Part shown: piece by piece, positions 44,416 through 54,482 of the stretch
How positions within the stretch are numbered: the first letter of the stretch is position 1
Layout: the number at the start of each line of letters is the position of its first letter
Origin: Rhodospirillales bacterium
Lineage (GTDB): Bacteria; Pseudomonadota; Alphaproteobacteria; Rhodospirillales; JASLQF01
NCBI GenBank assembly: GCA_030744625.1
Contig: JASLQF010000069.1
Location: 1 to 64,000, forward strand
DNA: 64,000 bases
Direction of reading: 5' to 3'
Notes under the pieces: generated by a model
The model's input: only the letters and a program-made list of their open reading frames with translations
Database searches by the model: none
What the model was told of the DNA's origin: nothing
Translations under genes and position numbers: made by a program

Positions 44416-45270
44416 TCAATCCGTCTTTGGCGGGTCCGCCTTTGCGCGGTCCGCCGTTTCCGTCTTGGGGTCGTCCACCGGTGGAACATCCGCCGCCGCG
44501 GTTCCCCTGACCTCGTCCTTGTAATGGGCGATGAACGATAAGAGGGTTTCGCGGACGAACGAGGGCGTGCGTTTTTCGCTGATCAGGACGACACCCTCCA
44601 TGACCATGCTCAAGAGCGCCACCCTCTGTTCGGTGCGGCGCTCCAGCTTCACCGCGATGGGCTTGAAGATGAGGTTGGCGAGCACGATGCCGTAGAACGT
44701 GGTGATCAGGGCGACGGCCATGTTCACGCCGATGTTGGCGAAGTCGTCGCCGCCCATGTCGTAGAGCATGTTGACCAGCCCCAAAAGCGTCCCCACCATG
44801 CCGAAGGCCGGCGCGTAGCCGCCCATGACGCGATAGACCTGCGCCTCGGCGTACTCCCTGGCCTTGAGCCGCGTGATGCGCCACTGCAATAGGTTGAGGA
44901 TGTCCTCCACCGGCACCCCGTCGACGACCAGCTGCAAACCCGTGCGCAGGAAGGGATTGCGCAGGTTGCTGATGACGTCCTCGGCCTGCAGCACCTTGTT
45001 CTGGTAGAGAAGCTGGGCGATGCCGACGATCTCATCGATGTCGGCCTTTTCGTAAAGGCGCTCGTTGCGCAGCACGATGACGAAGACTTTGAACACCCTG
45101 AGCACTTCGCGCAGCGGGAAGCTCATGAGCGTCGCCGCCACGGTGCCCCCGAGCACGATCAGGAGGCCGGGCCAGTTGATGAATACGGAAGCATCCTTGG
45201 CCGTCGCGATGACCGAGAGAACGAGCAGCGCGATGCCGCCCAGCATTCCAATCACGGTCGAAGGGTTCAT
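44416..45270 (-). CDS. motA: MotA-like proton/sodium channel protein
   Basis: A 284-residue MotA/PomA-family protein with four predicted membrane segments: residues 1-25 and 33-52, then VMGGYAPAFGMVGTLLGLVNML and NMAVALITTFYGIVLANLIF. The long cytoplasmic loop (55-150) and a hydrophilic Asp/Lys-rich tail complete it. PomA-like features suggest a Na+ or H+ stator. It is first in the motA-motB pair. Confidence 0.85.
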   Translation of the reverse strand: MNPSTVIGMLGGIALLVLSVIATAKDASVFINWPGLLIVLGGTVAATLMSFPLREVLRVFKVFVIVLRNERLYEKADIDEIVGIAQLLYQNKVLQAEDVISNLRNPFLRTGLQLVVDGVPVEDILNLLQWRITRLKAREYAEAQVYRVMGGYAPAFGMVGTLLGLVNMLYDMGGDDFANIGVNMAVALITTFYGIVLANLIFKPIAVKLERRTEQRVALLSMVMEGVVLISEKRTPSFVRETLLSFIAHYKDEVRGTAAADVPPVDDPKTETADRAKADPPKTD

Positions 45271-45369
45271 CGGGCCTCTCTCATATCGATCGCAACCGAT
45301 CGCTCGTAACTATATTGGGCGTAATCGCGCTTCACTCAAGAACGATCTTGCCGACGGCGGGCTCCGAGG

Positions 45370-45906
45370 TCAGTCGAGGTGCTCGTTGAGCCGCGGCATG
45401 AGTTCGACGAAATTGCAGGGACGGTAGCGGATATCCAGCTGGTGGACGAGGATCTCGTCCCAGGCGTCCCGGCACGCCCCCGGCGATCCCGGCAAGGCGA
45501 AAAGGTAGGTCTCTCCGGCGACGCCGCCGGTGGCCCGCGACTGGATGGTCGAGGTCTTGATCTTCTGGAAGCTTATCCAGCGGAAGAGCTCCCCGAAACC
45601 GGGGATTTCCTTCTCGTACACAGATTGGAAGGCCTCCGGCGTGACGTCGCGCCCGGTGACCCCGGTGCCCCCGGTGGCGATCACCACGTCGACCCCGGGG
45701 TCGTCGATCCAGGTCCGCAGCTTGGCGGCGATGACGTCGCGTTCGTCGATGACGATGTCGCGGGCGGCGAGGCAGTGGCCGGCCGCCGCGATGCGGTCAC
45801 ACAGGGTCTGGCCGGACTTGTCGGTCTCCGGCGTGCGCGAGTCGGAAACGGTCAGGACCGCGATGTTAACGGGTAGGAATTCTCGATCGCCGGGGCCGCA
45901 GGCCAT
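45370..45906 (-). CDS. moaB: MoaB, molybdopterin biosynthesis protein
   Basis: A 178-residue MoaB/MogA-fold protein. It carries [40 protein letters not shown], the [10 protein letters not shown]-like [14 protein letters not shown] and [16 protein letters not shown]. It works in adenylylation of molybdopterin during molybdenum-cofactor synthesis. I start at ATG 45906; that overlaps the end of the upstream slt gene by 41 bases, so a later start such as the NIAVLTV region (no clear ATG) cannot be excluded. Confidence 0.9.
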   Translation of the reverse strand: MACGPGDREFLPVNIAVLTVSDSRTPETDKSGQTLCDRIAAAGHCLAARDIVIDERDVIAAKLRTWIDDPGVDVVIATGGTGVTGRDVTPEAFQSVYEKEIPGFGELFRWISFQKIKTSTIQSRATGGVAGETYLFALPGSPGACRDAWDEILVHQLDIRYRPCNFVELMPRLNEHLD

Positions 45907-47728
45907 TCGCCGCCACCATGGGTGTGTCCGTGTCCAGGGGTGTATAGACCGGCCACTCCCCGGCGGCAATAGCATCCAGCGACGGCGCCGGCTGTCCCAG
46001 CCGGTCGCGGTAAATCCATAGGTTGGCGAGCACGCGTTCGATGAAATTGCGCGTCTCGCGGGACGGAATGCTCTCTATGAAGAAAAGAGGATCGTCCAGA
46101 TACTTGATCTGGCGCCGCCATTTGTTGAGGTTCCCCGGCCCCCCGTTCCAGGCGGCGGCGAGCAGGAAGAGGCGCCCCCCGATGGACGATTCCCCGAGCA
46201 GCATCTCGATGTACTTCTGCCCCAGTTCCAGGTTGACCTTGGGCTCGTAGAGCACATGACGCCGCGAGCCGCGAAGCCTGCGGTCGCGGCCGACGAAGCT
46301 CGCCGTGCGTGGCATCAGCTGCATCAGGCCGCGCGCTCCCGCCCAGCTCTTGGCTTCCGGGTTGAACCCCGATTCCTGGCGGATCAGCGCATAGATCAAG
46401 GCGCGATCGACGCGGAAGCCCTGGGCCGGCGTCCAGCGGGGCACCGGATAGGCGGCGCCGTCGAATCCGTCGCCGGCCGGAAACAGCAAGCTGTCCAGGC
46501 GAACGGCGAGGGCCGGCATGTTGACGCGGCCGGAAAGGGCCAGGATGTGGCGCACGGTATCGCCCTCGGACCTCATGGAAAGCAGTCTCAGGTCCCTCTC
46601 GGCGCGCCGGTATTCCCCCAGTTGCAGGAGCGCCAAGGCACGCCTGCCGGCGGCAAGCGAGGTCAGCCCCCTGATGGCCTCCGTTTCCAGTTCGGGCGTC
46701 ACCCACCGGAAGGTCGTCTTCAGGCCGAGCATGCGGCGGGCCAGCAGCCCGTAAAAGGTGCGCGGATGGGCCGCCGCGATACCAAGCCAGCGGTTGACGC
46801 GCTCGGGGCGGCGGTCGACGAGGTGGCTCCGTGCCGCCCAAAACGCCGCCGCCGAGGCCATCCACGGTGAGTCCTCGTCGCCCTTCGCGGTCGCCTCGAA
46901 GTGCCGCGCCGCCGCCTCGAACCGCCGCAGCCGCCAAGCCGCCAGGCCCGCCGTCCAATGGGCGCCGGGGATGTAGGCGCCCGAGCGCGCGGCGGCGCCG
47001 CCGGCCCACTTCAGTGCCCACGCGTCGCGGCCGGCGGCGAAATAGCCGGCGCCCAGCCTGGCCCGGGCGCGGTCGTATTCGACGGTGGAAAAGAGCCGCT
47101 TGACCTCGTTCGACAGCAACAGCTTCTTGGCGGCCAGGGTCCAGCCCTTCTTCACGTACCAGCGGATCTGGCGCTTGTATTTGCGGACCTTTTGGCGCTG
47201 AACCTTGTTCAGACGCTTGCCCGCCGCCGCCGCCCGGCCCGCCGCCGCGACCTCCCGGGCGCTACGCGGCCAGGCGATGGGCACCGGCCGCTTCGGCGCG
47301 CGCCACTTCTTGGGCTTGCGCCGCAGGGCCAGCTTATAGATGCGCCGGGCGCTGGGGTGATCGGCGTACTCCGCCATCCACGCCTTGAGCTCCTTGTAGC
47401 GCGAGCGGTACTTGGTGGGATGGAGGTAGCGTTGCGCCAGCACGTGGCCGAGGAGCAAACGGTCGTCGAGGGCGGCGATCAGGCGGTCGGCCTCTTTCCA
47501 TCGGCCGGGCTCCTGAAGGGCGAATATGTCGGTGTAGCGTTCGATATCGGCGTCCGACAACATGGCCGGCAGAGTGACGGTGTGGCCGCCGGTCAGCGCC
47601 GCCGTCTCATAGGACGACAGAGGCGGACCGTCGGCGAGAACCGCCGCCGGGAACGGCAGGGCGGCGAGCACGGCCGCCGTGGCGGCCGCCAAAAGCCGGC
47701 GTGCAGAATTTTTCAAATATCCATGCAT
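45866..47728 (-). CDS. slt: Soluble lytic murein transglycosylase (Slt70 type)
   Basis: A 620-residue protein with a signal peptide ([20 protein letters not shown], cleaved near VLA). A long helical superhelical part occupies about residues 30-450, and a C-terminal SLT domain contains [20 protein letters not shown] with the catalytic Glu, then [12 protein letters not shown] and [13 protein letters not shown]. It cuts the glycan backbone of peptidoglycan, giving 1,6-anhydromuramic ends. Overlaps moaB at its 3' end. A second SLT-domain gene is at 29364. Confidence 0.93.
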   Translation of the reverse strand: MHGYLKNSARRLLAAATAAVLAALPFPAAVLADGPPLSSYETAALTGGHTVTLPAMLSDADIERYTDIFALQEPGRWKEADRLIAALDDRLLLGHVLAQRYLHPTKYRSRYKELKAWMAEYADHPSARRIYKLALRRKPKKWRAPKRPVPIAWPRSAREVAAAGRAAAAGKRLNKVQRQKVRKYKRQIRWYVKKGWTLAAKKLLLSNEVKRLFSTVEYDRARARLGAGYFAAGRDAWALKWAGGAAARSGAYIPGAHWTAGLAAWRLRRFEAAARHFEATAKGDEDSPWMASAAAFWAARSHLVDRRPERVNRWLGIAAAHPRTFYGLLARRMLGLKTTFRWVTPELETEAIRGLTSLAAGRRALALLQLGEYRRAERDLRLLSMRSEGDTVRHILALSGRVNMPALAVRLDSLLFPAGDGFDGAAYPVPRWTPAQGFRVDRALIYALIRQESGFNPEAKSWAGARGLMQLMPRTASFVGRDRRLRGSRRHVLYEPKVNLELGQKYIEMLLGESSIGGRLFLLAAAWNGGPGNLNKWRRQIKYLDDPLFFIESIPSRETRNFIERVLANLWIYRDRLGQPAPSLDAIAAGEWPVYTPLDTDTPMVAANGLRPRRSRIPTR

Positions 47729-47894
47729 GGGAAAATAATAGACAGCCATCCCCTTCTGTCCGGCGCTTGTATAGAGCATCTTCCGAATCGGAACAACCGG
47801 AAGCGCGCATTTATAGGTTCCCACATATTGTAGCTTAAATCAAATCCGCTTCTAAATCTTGTAGTTTACGTCTATGGCCTTGGATTATCGTTAC

Positions 47895-48737
47895 TCACAA
47901 CGATTCCAGTTTTTCCTTGATCCCCAGGAAGTCCCGCCACGTGTTCCTCTTCTGGGCCGGGGTGCGCAACAGGTACGCCGGGTGGTAAACGGCGGTGGCT
48001 TGCGCCGGGCGCGGCATCCCCGGCGTCGAATAGGGGAACCAGTGCCCACGCAGCCGGCCGACGCCCTCGCTTTTGGCAAGCAGCGTCTTGGCGGCGGGGC
48101 CGCCCAGGGCGACCACGACCGCCGGGTCCACCAGCTCGACCAGGCGCTCGACGAAGGGCAGGCAGGTGGCGATTTCCGTGGTCGTCGGGTTGCGGTTTCC
48201 GGGCGGACGCCAAAACACGATGTTGGAGATCAGGGTATTGTTCCTGTCCAGCCCTATCGAGGCCAGCATGCGGTCGAGGAGCCGGCCGCTGGGTCCGACG
48301 AAGGGCAGGCCCTGGCGGTCTTCCTCGGCACCCGGACCTTCGCCGATGAGGATGATGCGTGCCCGCGGATTGCCGTCGGTGAAGACCAGGTTGGTGGCCG
48401 TCTTCTTGAGGGGACACCCGTCGAAGGCGGCCAGGGCCCGGTGCAGGTCGTCGAGGTCGGTGGCCGCGGTGGCGGCGTCGAAGGCGGCCTGCACAGTCCC
48501 GTTGCGGCTCGGCGGCGCGGCGGGGTCGGACGGTCCCCGGGATATTGACCGGGATATTGACGGCGCCATTGGCGGCGCCGGCGTCGGCGCCTCGGCGAGT
48601 CCGGGCCGCCCTGGCGCCGCCACTTTGCCATCCGGGGCGGCGTAGCGGTCCACGGGCGCCTCGCCGACGGTCTCGTCGACACCCGCCCCCAGGTACCAGT
48701 CGAGCACGTCGCGCGGCGATGGTGGGGGATCGGCCAT
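47895..48737 (-). CDS. Uracil-DNA glycosylase (family 4-like)
   Basis: A 280-residue protein. The first 85 residues are a low-complexity region including an SISRSISRG repeat; the catalytic part follows: [58 protein letters not shown], and [13 protein letters not shown]. It removes uracil from DNA. Of the cysteines that hold an Fe-S cluster in family 4 UDGs, I see only some (DGCPLKK and TCLPF), so the cluster may be absent. ATG at 48737 with a weak site; the open frame to 49307 is a shadow. Confidence 0.87.
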   Translation of the reverse strand: MADPPPSPRDVLDWYLGAGVDETVGEAPVDRYAAPDGKVAAPGRPGLAEAPTPAPPMAPSISRSISRGPSDPAAPPSRNGTVQAAFDAATAATDLDDLHRALAAFDGCPLKKTATNLVFTDGNPRARIILIGEGPGAEEDRQGLPFVGPSGRLLDRMLASIGLDRNNTLISNIVFWRPPGNRNPTTTEIATCLPFVERLVELVDPAVVVALGGPAAKTLLAKSEGVGRLRGHWFPYSTPGMPRPAQATAVYHPAYLLRTPAQKRNTWRDFLGIKEKLESL

Positions 48738-48881
48738 GGGCGAGCTTACCATCCGCGGCCGCGCCGCGGCACCCCCCCCCGGCACCCCTGGGCGGAAGGC
48801 AAGGCACAATGGGCTGCGGGGGCCTTTCCCGTGTGCTAATAAGGGGCCACCGGCGGCGCCAGGAATGGACGGGAGATTTCC

Positions 48882-50504
48882 GTGGAACGGGAGGCGATGG
48901 AATTCGACGTGGTCATCGTGGGTGCCGGCCCGGCCGGGCTGGCGGCGGCCATCCGTCTCCGCCAGTTGAGCGCCCAACACGGACGCGAGGTCAGCGTCTG
49001 CGTCGTCGAGAAGGGCTCGGAAGTGGGTGCCCACATCCTTTCGGGCGCGGTCATCGAGCCCCGTGCCCTCGACGAGCTGATCCCCGATTGGAAGGAAAAG
49101 GGCGCCCCCCTGAATACGCCGGCGACGGAAGACCGCCTGCTCTTCCTCACCGCCACCTCGGCCATCCGGCTGCCCACCCCGCCGCAGATGCGCAACCACG
49201 GCAACTACGTGGTCAGCCTGGGCAACCTGTGCCGCTGGCTGGCCGCCCAGGCCGAGGAGGCGGGCGCCGAAGTCTATCCCGGCTTCGCCGCCGCCGAGGT
49301 GCTCCATGGCGCCGACGGCACCGTCCAGGGCATCGCCACCGGCGACATGGGCCTCGGCGCCGACGGCCAGGCGACGGACAACTTCCAGGCCGGCATGGAA
49401 CTACGCGCCAAGCAGACGCTGTTCGCCGAGGGCTGCCGCGGCTCCCTCGCCAAGACCGTCATCGAGCGCTTCGGCCTCGACGCCGAAAGCGACCCCCAGA
49501 CCTACGGCATCGGGATCAAGGAGCTGTGGGAGGTGGACCCGGCCCGGCACGCGCCGGGACGCATCGTCCACACCATCGGCTGGCCGTTGGACAACGAGAC
49601 CTATGGAGGCTCCTTCCTCTACCACCTCGAGGGCAACCAGGTCGCCGTCGGCTTCATCGTCGGCCTCGACTACCGCAACCCCTACCTCAGCCCCTTCGAC
49701 GAGTTGCAGCGCTTCAAGACCCACCCGGCCATCCGGCCCACCCTGGAGGGGGGGAGCCGCATCGCCTACGGGGCGCGGGCGCTGAACGAAGGGGGCTTCC
49801 AGTCGATCCCGCGGCTGACCTTTCCCGGCGGCGCCTTGATCGGCGCCTCGGCCGGCTTCATGAACGTGCCCAAGATCAAGGGCTCCCACACCGCCATGAA
49901 ATCGGCCATGGTCGCCGCCGAGGCCGTTTTCGAGGCCCTTGCCAACGGCGAGGACGAGGCCCGGGCCTACCCGCAAGCCCTCAGGGAGTCGTGGGTGTGG
50001 GACGAGCTCCGCAAGGTGCGCAACATCCGCCCGTCTTTTCATCGGGGGCTTTTCACCGGCCTCGTCTATTCGGCGCTGGACACCTATCTCCTGGGCGGCC
50101 GGGCGCCGTGGACCTTCCATCACCGCTCCGATCACGCGGCGCTGCGCCCGGCCGGCCAATCGCAACTCATCGACTATCCCAAGCCGGACGGCCAGCTCAC
50201 CTTCGACAAGCCCTCGTCGGTCTACGTCTCCAACACCAACCACGAGGAAAACCAGCCCTGCCACCTGACGTTGGCGGACCCGGCGACGCCCCTCGACGTC
50301 AACCTCGCCCTCTATGACGGGCCGGAACAGCGCTTCTGTCCCGCCGGGGTCTATGAGTTCGTGGAAGAAGGGGGCACGCCGCGCTTGCAGATCAACGCCC
50401 AGAACTGCGTCCACTGCAAGACCTGCGACATCAAGGACCCCACCCAGAACATCAACTGGGTGGTGCCCGAGGGCGGCGGCGGCCCCAATTACCCGAACAT
50501 GTAA
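48882..50504 (+). CDS. etfD: Electron-transfer flavoprotein:ubiquinone oxidoreductase
   Basis: A 540-residue ETF-QO. It has an FAD Rossmann motif [20 protein letters not shown] near the start and the quinone/FAD region [20 protein letters not shown]. The C-terminal 4Fe-4S ligands are [11 protein letters not shown] and [19 protein letters not shown]. It carries electrons from ETF (acyl-CoA and dimethylglycine dehydrogenases) into the ubiquinone pool at the inner membrane. GTG start at 48882 is chosen because GGGAG lies six bases upstream; an internal ATG is 15 bases later. Divergent from the UDG gene. Confidence 0.96.
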   Translation: MEREAMEFDVVIVGAGPAGLAAAIRLRQLSAQHGREVSVCVVEKGSEVGAHILSGAVIEPRALDELIPDWKEKGAPLNTPATEDRLLFLTATSAIRLPTPPQMRNHGNYVVSLGNLCRWLAAQAEEAGAEVYPGFAAAEVLHGADGTVQGIATGDMGLGADGQATDNFQAGMELRAKQTLFAEGCRGSLAKTVIERFGLDAESDPQTYGIGIKELWEVDPARHAPGRIVHTIGWPLDNETYGGSFLYHLEGNQVAVGFIVGLDYRNPYLSPFDELQRFKTHPAIRPTLEGGSRIAYGARALNEGGFQSIPRLTFPGGALIGASAGFMNVPKIKGSHTAMKSAMVAAEAVFEALANGEDEARAYPQALRESWVWDELRKVRNIRPSFHRGLFTGLVYSALDTYLLGGRAPWTFHHRSDHAALRPAGQSQLIDYPKPDGQLTFDKPSSVYVSNTNHEENQPCHLTLADPATPLDVNLALYDGPEQRFCPAGVYEFVEEGGTPRLQINAQNCVHCKTCDIKDPTQNINWVVPEGGGGPNYPNM

Positions 50505-50627
50505 AAACGCTCCGGCGCCGCGTGCCGCGACTTCTCGTTTGAGTGTGGCGCGCCGCCTCGGTTACACTCCCTTGATGCGTCCTGGTGCCCGCCGTGGGCG
50601 CCAGCGGGCGCCGATTGGGAATGGAAC

Positions 50628-52424
50628 GTGACAGCTCTCCTCGATCCTCGCAGATGGCCTGTAATCCTGGGGCATGACTTGCTGGGCACTGTTGGCGCGC
50701 GCCGCGTCGCCGCCGCCCTCCTCGTCGCGCTGCTGCCGGCGGCCTGCGGATCGGGCGACGGCGCGCCGGCGGCCCAGCAAGCGGAAGCGGTACAAGACGG
50801 GGCGGATGGCGGCGGCCGGTCCCTGGTCGGCAACTACCTGGCCGGACGCCATGCCCAGTCGCGGCGCGACATCTCGGCGGCGGCCGATTTCCTGGGCGCC
50901 GCTCTCGAAAAGGACCCCGGCAACCGGGACTTGCTGCACAGCGTGTTCCTGCTGTCGGCCATCGAGGGCCGCATCGCCGAAGCCCTGAAGCTGGCGCGCG
51001 TCGTCATCGAACGCGGCGGCGATACCCCCATCGCCAACCTCGTCCTGGTCGTCGACGACATGAAGAACGGGCGGTTCGATGCCGCCGGGAGGCGCCTGGA
51101 GAAGACCTCCACCACCGGCGTAAACGCCTTCATGCGGCCTCTCATGCGCGCCTGGGCGCTGGTCGGAATGGAGCGCGTCGACGACGGCCTGGAGGCCCTG
51201 CGGCCGCTCACCGGGAAAAGCGGCTACAAGGCCATGTACGACCTACACGCCGCCCTCGTCAACGAGCGCGCCGGCCGCCTCGAGGCCGCCGAGAAGCATT
51301 ATACGAGCGCCGCCTCCGGCGGGCTGTCCCTGCGCATCGTCGAACTGCTGGGCGCGCTCTACCGGCGAACCGGGCGGCCGCGGGAAGCCGAGGCCTTGTA
51401 CGAAAAATACCAGGGCGCGCATCCGACCTCGCAATTGCTCGAGGCGTCGATGGCGCGGCTGCGCGCCAAGTCCGGCGCCAAGCGCCTGATCGCCTCGGCG
51501 GCCGACGGCGCCGCCGAGGCGATGTTCGGCGTGGCCAGTTCCCTGCGCACCCAGAACGCCCGCGAGACGGCGCTCATCTTCGGCCACTTGGCGCTCTACC
51601 TGAAGCCCGACTTCCCGCTCACCCAGATTCTCATGGCCGATATCCTGGAATCGGAAAACCGTCTGGCGAACGCCAACGCCATCTACGAGACCATCGCGCC
51701 GGAGTCCGAATTCTCATGGTCGGCGCGCCTGCGCGTGGCCGGCAATCTGGACAGGCTGGACCGTCACGAGGAAGCGATGTCGCAGCTGCGCGCCCTGGCC
51801 GACGAGGACCCCGCCAACGCCGAGCCCTTCATCAACCTCGGCGATATCCTGCGCCGCCGCGAGCGCTATACGGAGGCGGTGGAGGCCTACGGCCAGTCGG
51901 TGGCGCGAATCGGCAAGCTGGAGCGCCGCCACTGGTCGCTGCTCTATTCCCGCGGCATTGCCCTGGAGCGCGCCAAGAACTGGCCCGCCGCCGAGGCCGA
52001 TTTCCTGAAGGCGCTGGAACTCGAGCCCAACCAGCCCTACGTCCTCAACTACCTGGGCTACTCGTGGGTGGACCAGGGCCAAAACCTGGACAGGGCCCGC
52101 CGGATGATCGAAGCGGCGGTCAAGCTGCGTCCCAACGACGGCTACATCGTCGACAGCCTGGGCTGGGCGCTGTACCGCTTGGGCGACCACGAGAAAGCGG
52201 CCCGCGAGCTCGAGCGCGCCGTCGAGCTGCGCCCCGAGGACCCCATCATCAACGACCACCTGGGCGACGCCTACTGGAAGGTGGGGCGCCGGGCGGAGGC
52301 GCGGTTCCAATGGCACCGGGCCCTCAGCCTGGAGCCCGAGCCCGAGCTCGTGGCCGGTATCCAGGCCAAGATCGAGCGCGGAATCGCCGAAAAGGCCGAG
52401 GCATCGAAGGGCGGCAAGGACTGA
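50628..52424 (+). CDS. TPR-repeat lipoprotein/secreted protein
   Basis: A 598-residue protein with about a dozen tetratricopeptide repeats (for example DISAAADFLGAALEKDPGNR and NWPAAEADFLKALELEPNQP). Near residues 28-40 VAAALLVALLPAACGSGDG offers a lipobox (LPAAC), so it is likely an outer- or inner-membrane lipoprotein facing the periplasm. The N-terminal start is unusually long before the signal core; an internal start may be used. It is followed by ispE 20 bp on. Function unknown; similar TPR proteins are common in alphaproteobacteria. Confidence 0.82.
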   Translation: MTALLDPRRWPVILGHDLLGTVGARRVAAALLVALLPAACGSGDGAPAAQQAEAVQDGADGGGRSLVGNYLAGRHAQSRRDISAAADFLGAALEKDPGNRDLLHSVFLLSAIEGRIAEALKLARVVIERGGDTPIANLVLVVDDMKNGRFDAAGRRLEKTSTTGVNAFMRPLMRAWALVGMERVDDGLEALRPLTGKSGYKAMYDLHAALVNERAGRLEAAEKHYTSAASGGLSLRIVELLGALYRRTGRPREAEALYEKYQGAHPTSQLLEASMARLRAKSGAKRLIASAADGAAEAMFGVASSLRTQNARETALIFGHLALYLKPDFPLTQILMADILESENRLANANAIYETIAPESEFSWSARLRVAGNLDRLDRHEEAMSQLRALADEDPANAEPFINLGDILRRRERYTEAVEAYGQSVARIGKLERRHWSLLYSRGIALERAKNWPAAEADFLKALELEPNQPYVLNYLGYSWVDQGQNLDRARRMIEAAVKLRPNDGYIVDSLGWALYRLGDHEKAARELERAVELRPEDPIINDHLGDAYWKVGRRAEARFQWHRALSLEPEPELVAGIQAKIERGIAEKAEASKGGKD

Positions 52425-52444
52425 GGCCGCGGCCGGCCGACACC

Positions 52445-53317
52445 ATGAGCACGCCCGCTCCCGCCAAGATCAACCTCTATCTCCACGTCACCGGGCGCCG
52501 CCCCGACGGTTACCACGAGCTCGACAGCCTCGTCGTGTTTGCCGCCCTCGGCGACACCGTGACGGTGGCGCCGGCCGACGGGCTCGAGCTTGCCGTCGAC
52601 GGCCCCTTCGCCGCCGCCCTGTCGGCGGAAGGTGATAATCTGGTGCTGCGCGCGGCGCGTGCCCTGGCCGAGGGGGCGGGCGTCGAGGCGAAGGCGGCCA
52701 TCGGACTGACCAAGCGGCTGCCGGTGGCGGCCGGGCTGGGCGGCGGCTCGGCGGACGCGGCGGCGGCCCTCGCCGCCCTGGCGGCCCTGTGGGGGATCGA
52801 GGCCGCACCCGGCCTTCTCGACGGCATCGCGCTCGGGCTCGGCGCCGACGTACCGGCCTGTCTGGGCGGACGGCCCGCCTTCGTCGGCGGCATCGGCGAG
52901 GAGTTGAGCCCGGCGCCGCCCCTGCCGCCGGCCTGGGTGGTGCTGGTCAACTGCGGCCGCGCGCTGTCGACGGCGGCCGTCTTCGCCGATTACGCGGGCC
53001 CCTTCAGCGGGCCCGGCCGCTTCTCGCAGGCGCCCGCCGATGCCGGGGAACTGGCGGCGCTGCTGGCCCGCCGCCGCAACGACCTGGGCGCGCCGGCGTG
53101 CCGCCTGGAGCCCGCCATCGGCGACACCCTGGCGGCGCTCGACGCGTGTCCGGGCGTGCTGCTGGCGCGCCTGAGCGGCAGCGGCGCCACCTGCTTCGGG
53201 CTTTTCGGGGACGAGAAAGCGGCGCGCGGGGCGGCGCGGGTGCTGGGCGCCGAGCGGCCCGGGTGGTGGGTGGCGTGCTCGGCGCTTGCCGGCCATGCCG
53301 GCGCCCGGCGCCGTTAG
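52445..53317 (+). CDS. ispE: 4-diphosphocytidyl-2-C-methyl-D-erythritol kinase
   Basis: A 290-residue GHMP kinase. The N-terminal PAKINLYLHVTGRRPDGYHE, the ATP loop LPVAAGLGGGSADAAAALAA and the closing ARLSGSGATCFGLF are diagnostic of IspE. It phosphorylates CDP-ME in the MEP isoprenoid pathway. The ATG at 52445 fits the conserved start; the longer frame from 51716 is a shadow of the TPR gene. Located after the TPR gene and before tRNA-Gln. Confidence 0.96.
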   Translation: MSTPAPAKINLYLHVTGRRPDGYHELDSLVVFAALGDTVTVAPADGLELAVDGPFAAALSAEGDNLVLRAARALAEGAGVEAKAAIGLTKRLPVAAGLGGGSADAAAALAALAALWGIEAAPGLLDGIALGLGADVPACLGGRPAFVGGIGEELSPAPPLPPAWVVLVNCGRALSTAAVFADYAGPFSGPGRFSQAPADAGELAALLARRRNDLGAPACRLEPAIGDTLAALDACPGVLLARLSGSGATCFGLFGDEKAARGAARVLGAERPGWWVACSALAGHAGARRR

Positions 53318-53391
53318 GCCGGTGGGTGCCATCCGGTGGTTGCCCGCGATCGGCTTTGGTTTTATCGTCGTCGCCGTCGGCCGGGCCGGAT

Positions 53392-53468
53392 GGGGCGTAG
53401 CCAAGTGGTCTAAGGCACCGGTTTTTGGTACCGGCATTTCGGAGGTTCGAATCCTCCCGCCCCAGCCA
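53392..53468 (+). tRNA. tRNA-Gln (anticodon TTG)
   Basis: TGGGGCG acceptor 5' strand pairs with CGCCCCA. The D-arm is AGCCAAGTGGTCTAAGGC, the anticodon arm CCGGT-TTTTGGT-ACCGG gives TTG, and the T-arm holds GGTTCGAATCC; CCA is encoded. It reads CAA and, by wobble, CAG. A small hairpin CCGA-AAAA-TCGG followed by CTTTT at 53481-53497 could be its terminator, weakly. Confidence 0.95.
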
Positions 53469-53519
53469 TTTTCTTTTTGCCCGAAAAATCGGCTTTTAAG
53501 GGCTTTTCAAAAATTTTTG

Positions 53520-53536
53520 CCCGGTAGCTAACCGGG
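53520..53536. repeat. Inverted repeat after tRNA-Gln
   Basis: CCCGGT-AGCTA-ACCGGG is a perfect 6-bp stem with a five-base loop, 52 bases after the tRNA. Role unknown; it may be a weak terminator or recombination remnant next to the GANTC-containing repeat. Confidence 0.5.
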
Positions 53537-53543
53537 ACAATGG

Positions 53544-53584
53544 GAATCCTAAATTTGATTCAAGCTAAGTGGAATGTGCTCTAA
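53544..53584. repeat. Half-copy of the 36794-36878 palindromic repeat
   Basis: GATTCAAGCTAAGTGGAATG followed by TGCTCTA matches the right half of the 36.8 kb element with one base changed. The left half is missing, but a GAATC site remains at 53544-53548, and GATTC is at 53557-53561. It sits between tRNA-Gln and the SDR gene. Confidence 0.75.
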
Positions 53585-53589
53585 ATCGC

Positions 53590-54363
53590 CTATTCCTTCC
53601 TCGGCACGCGGCTGAGGAGGGGGTCGGTCCACGACGGCGGCAGGGCGCCCAGCAACCACGCCGCCCAGTGCATGGGCAGCGGGAAGCAGATGCGCGCCTT
53701 GCCGCGGCCCAGCCCGCGCTTGATGATTGCGGCGGCGGGCCCGGCGTCCATCAGGAACGGCATGGGAAAATCGTTGTCCGCCGTCATGCGGCTCCTCACG
53801 TAGCCCGGGCACACCACCGAGACGCCGATGCCGTCGGTGGCCAGCCTGCCGCGCAGCGCTTCCCCGTAAGCCTTGACGGCGGCCTTGCTGGCCGAATAAG
53901 CCGGCGCGCCGGGCAGGCCGCGGAAGCCGGCGATCGAGCTCATCATGGCAATCTGGCCGCGGCGGCGGCGGCGCATGCGGGGAATCACCGGCAGCACCGT
54001 ATTGAGCACGCCGGCCACGTTCACCGCGAAGATGTCGCGCACCTGTTCCCCGTCGTCTCCGGTCCCACTGGTTTGGGCGGAGATGGCGGCGTTGGCGACG
54101 ACCAGCTCGAGCGGCGCCGCTTCGTCGGCGGCCGTCACCCAGCCGGTCATGGCGGCGCGCTCGGTGACGTCGATGGTTTCGGCGCTGACCCGCGCGCCGG
54201 CGTCGCGGCATGCCGTGGCCACGGCGTCGAGGCGTTGCCTGTCGCGCCCCGACAGCGCCAGCGTCACCCCGTCGGCGGCGTAAGCCTTGGCGAGCGCCGC
54301 CCCGATGCCGCTGGAAGCGCCGGTGATCAGGATCGAGGCCGGAGGAGTGAGGCGCTTGGTCAT
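53590..54363 (-). CDS. Short-chain dehydrogenase/reductase
   Basis: A 257-residue SDR with a complete classical set: ILITGASSGIGAALAKAYA (cofactor loop), VVANAAISAQ (NAA variant of NAG), the active-site SSIAGFRGLPGAPAYSASKAAV (Ser, Tyr-x3-Lys), and VVCPGYVRSRMT (P-G motif). NAD(P)H-dependent oxidoreductase of unknown substrate. The C-terminus is basic with WAAWLLGAL, possibly membrane-peripheral. Divergent from yicC, 119 bp away. Confidence 0.88.
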   Translation of the reverse strand: MTKRLTPPASILITGASSGIGAALAKAYAADGVTLALSGRDRQRLDAVATACRDAGARVSAETIDVTERAAMTGWVTAADEAAPLELVVANAAISAQTSGTGDDGEQVRDIFAVNVAGVLNTVLPVIPRMRRRRRGQIAMMSSIAGFRGLPGAPAYSASKAAVKAYGEALRGRLATDGIGVSVVCPGYVRSRMTADNDFPMPFLMDAGPAAAIIKRGLGRGKARICFPLPMHWAAWLLGALPPSWTDPLLSRVPRKE

Positions 54364-54482
54364 TCGCCACAGTAGGGGCTTTCGGTCCCAGGTGCCAGCC
54401 AGGCGAGCCGGGTGTCGCGGCGCTTGTTGCGCACCTTGCCGGCGGATATAACGGGCGCACCCGAGAACCAGCCGAGGTCAGC

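Noticed and set aside
43618-45270. ZorAB-type antiphage stator pair
   Set aside because: No zorC, zorD or zorE-like genes nearby and the MotA lacks the long tail of ZorA.
48545-50317. 590-codon plus-strand frame
   Set aside because: Overlaps ETF-QO in another frame; Arg/Pro/Gly-rich shadow composition.
53469-53589. Genomic-island attachment site after tRNA-Gln
   Set aside because: No integrase and no direct repeat of the tRNA 3' end in the window; only a short palindrome and a half repeat are present.
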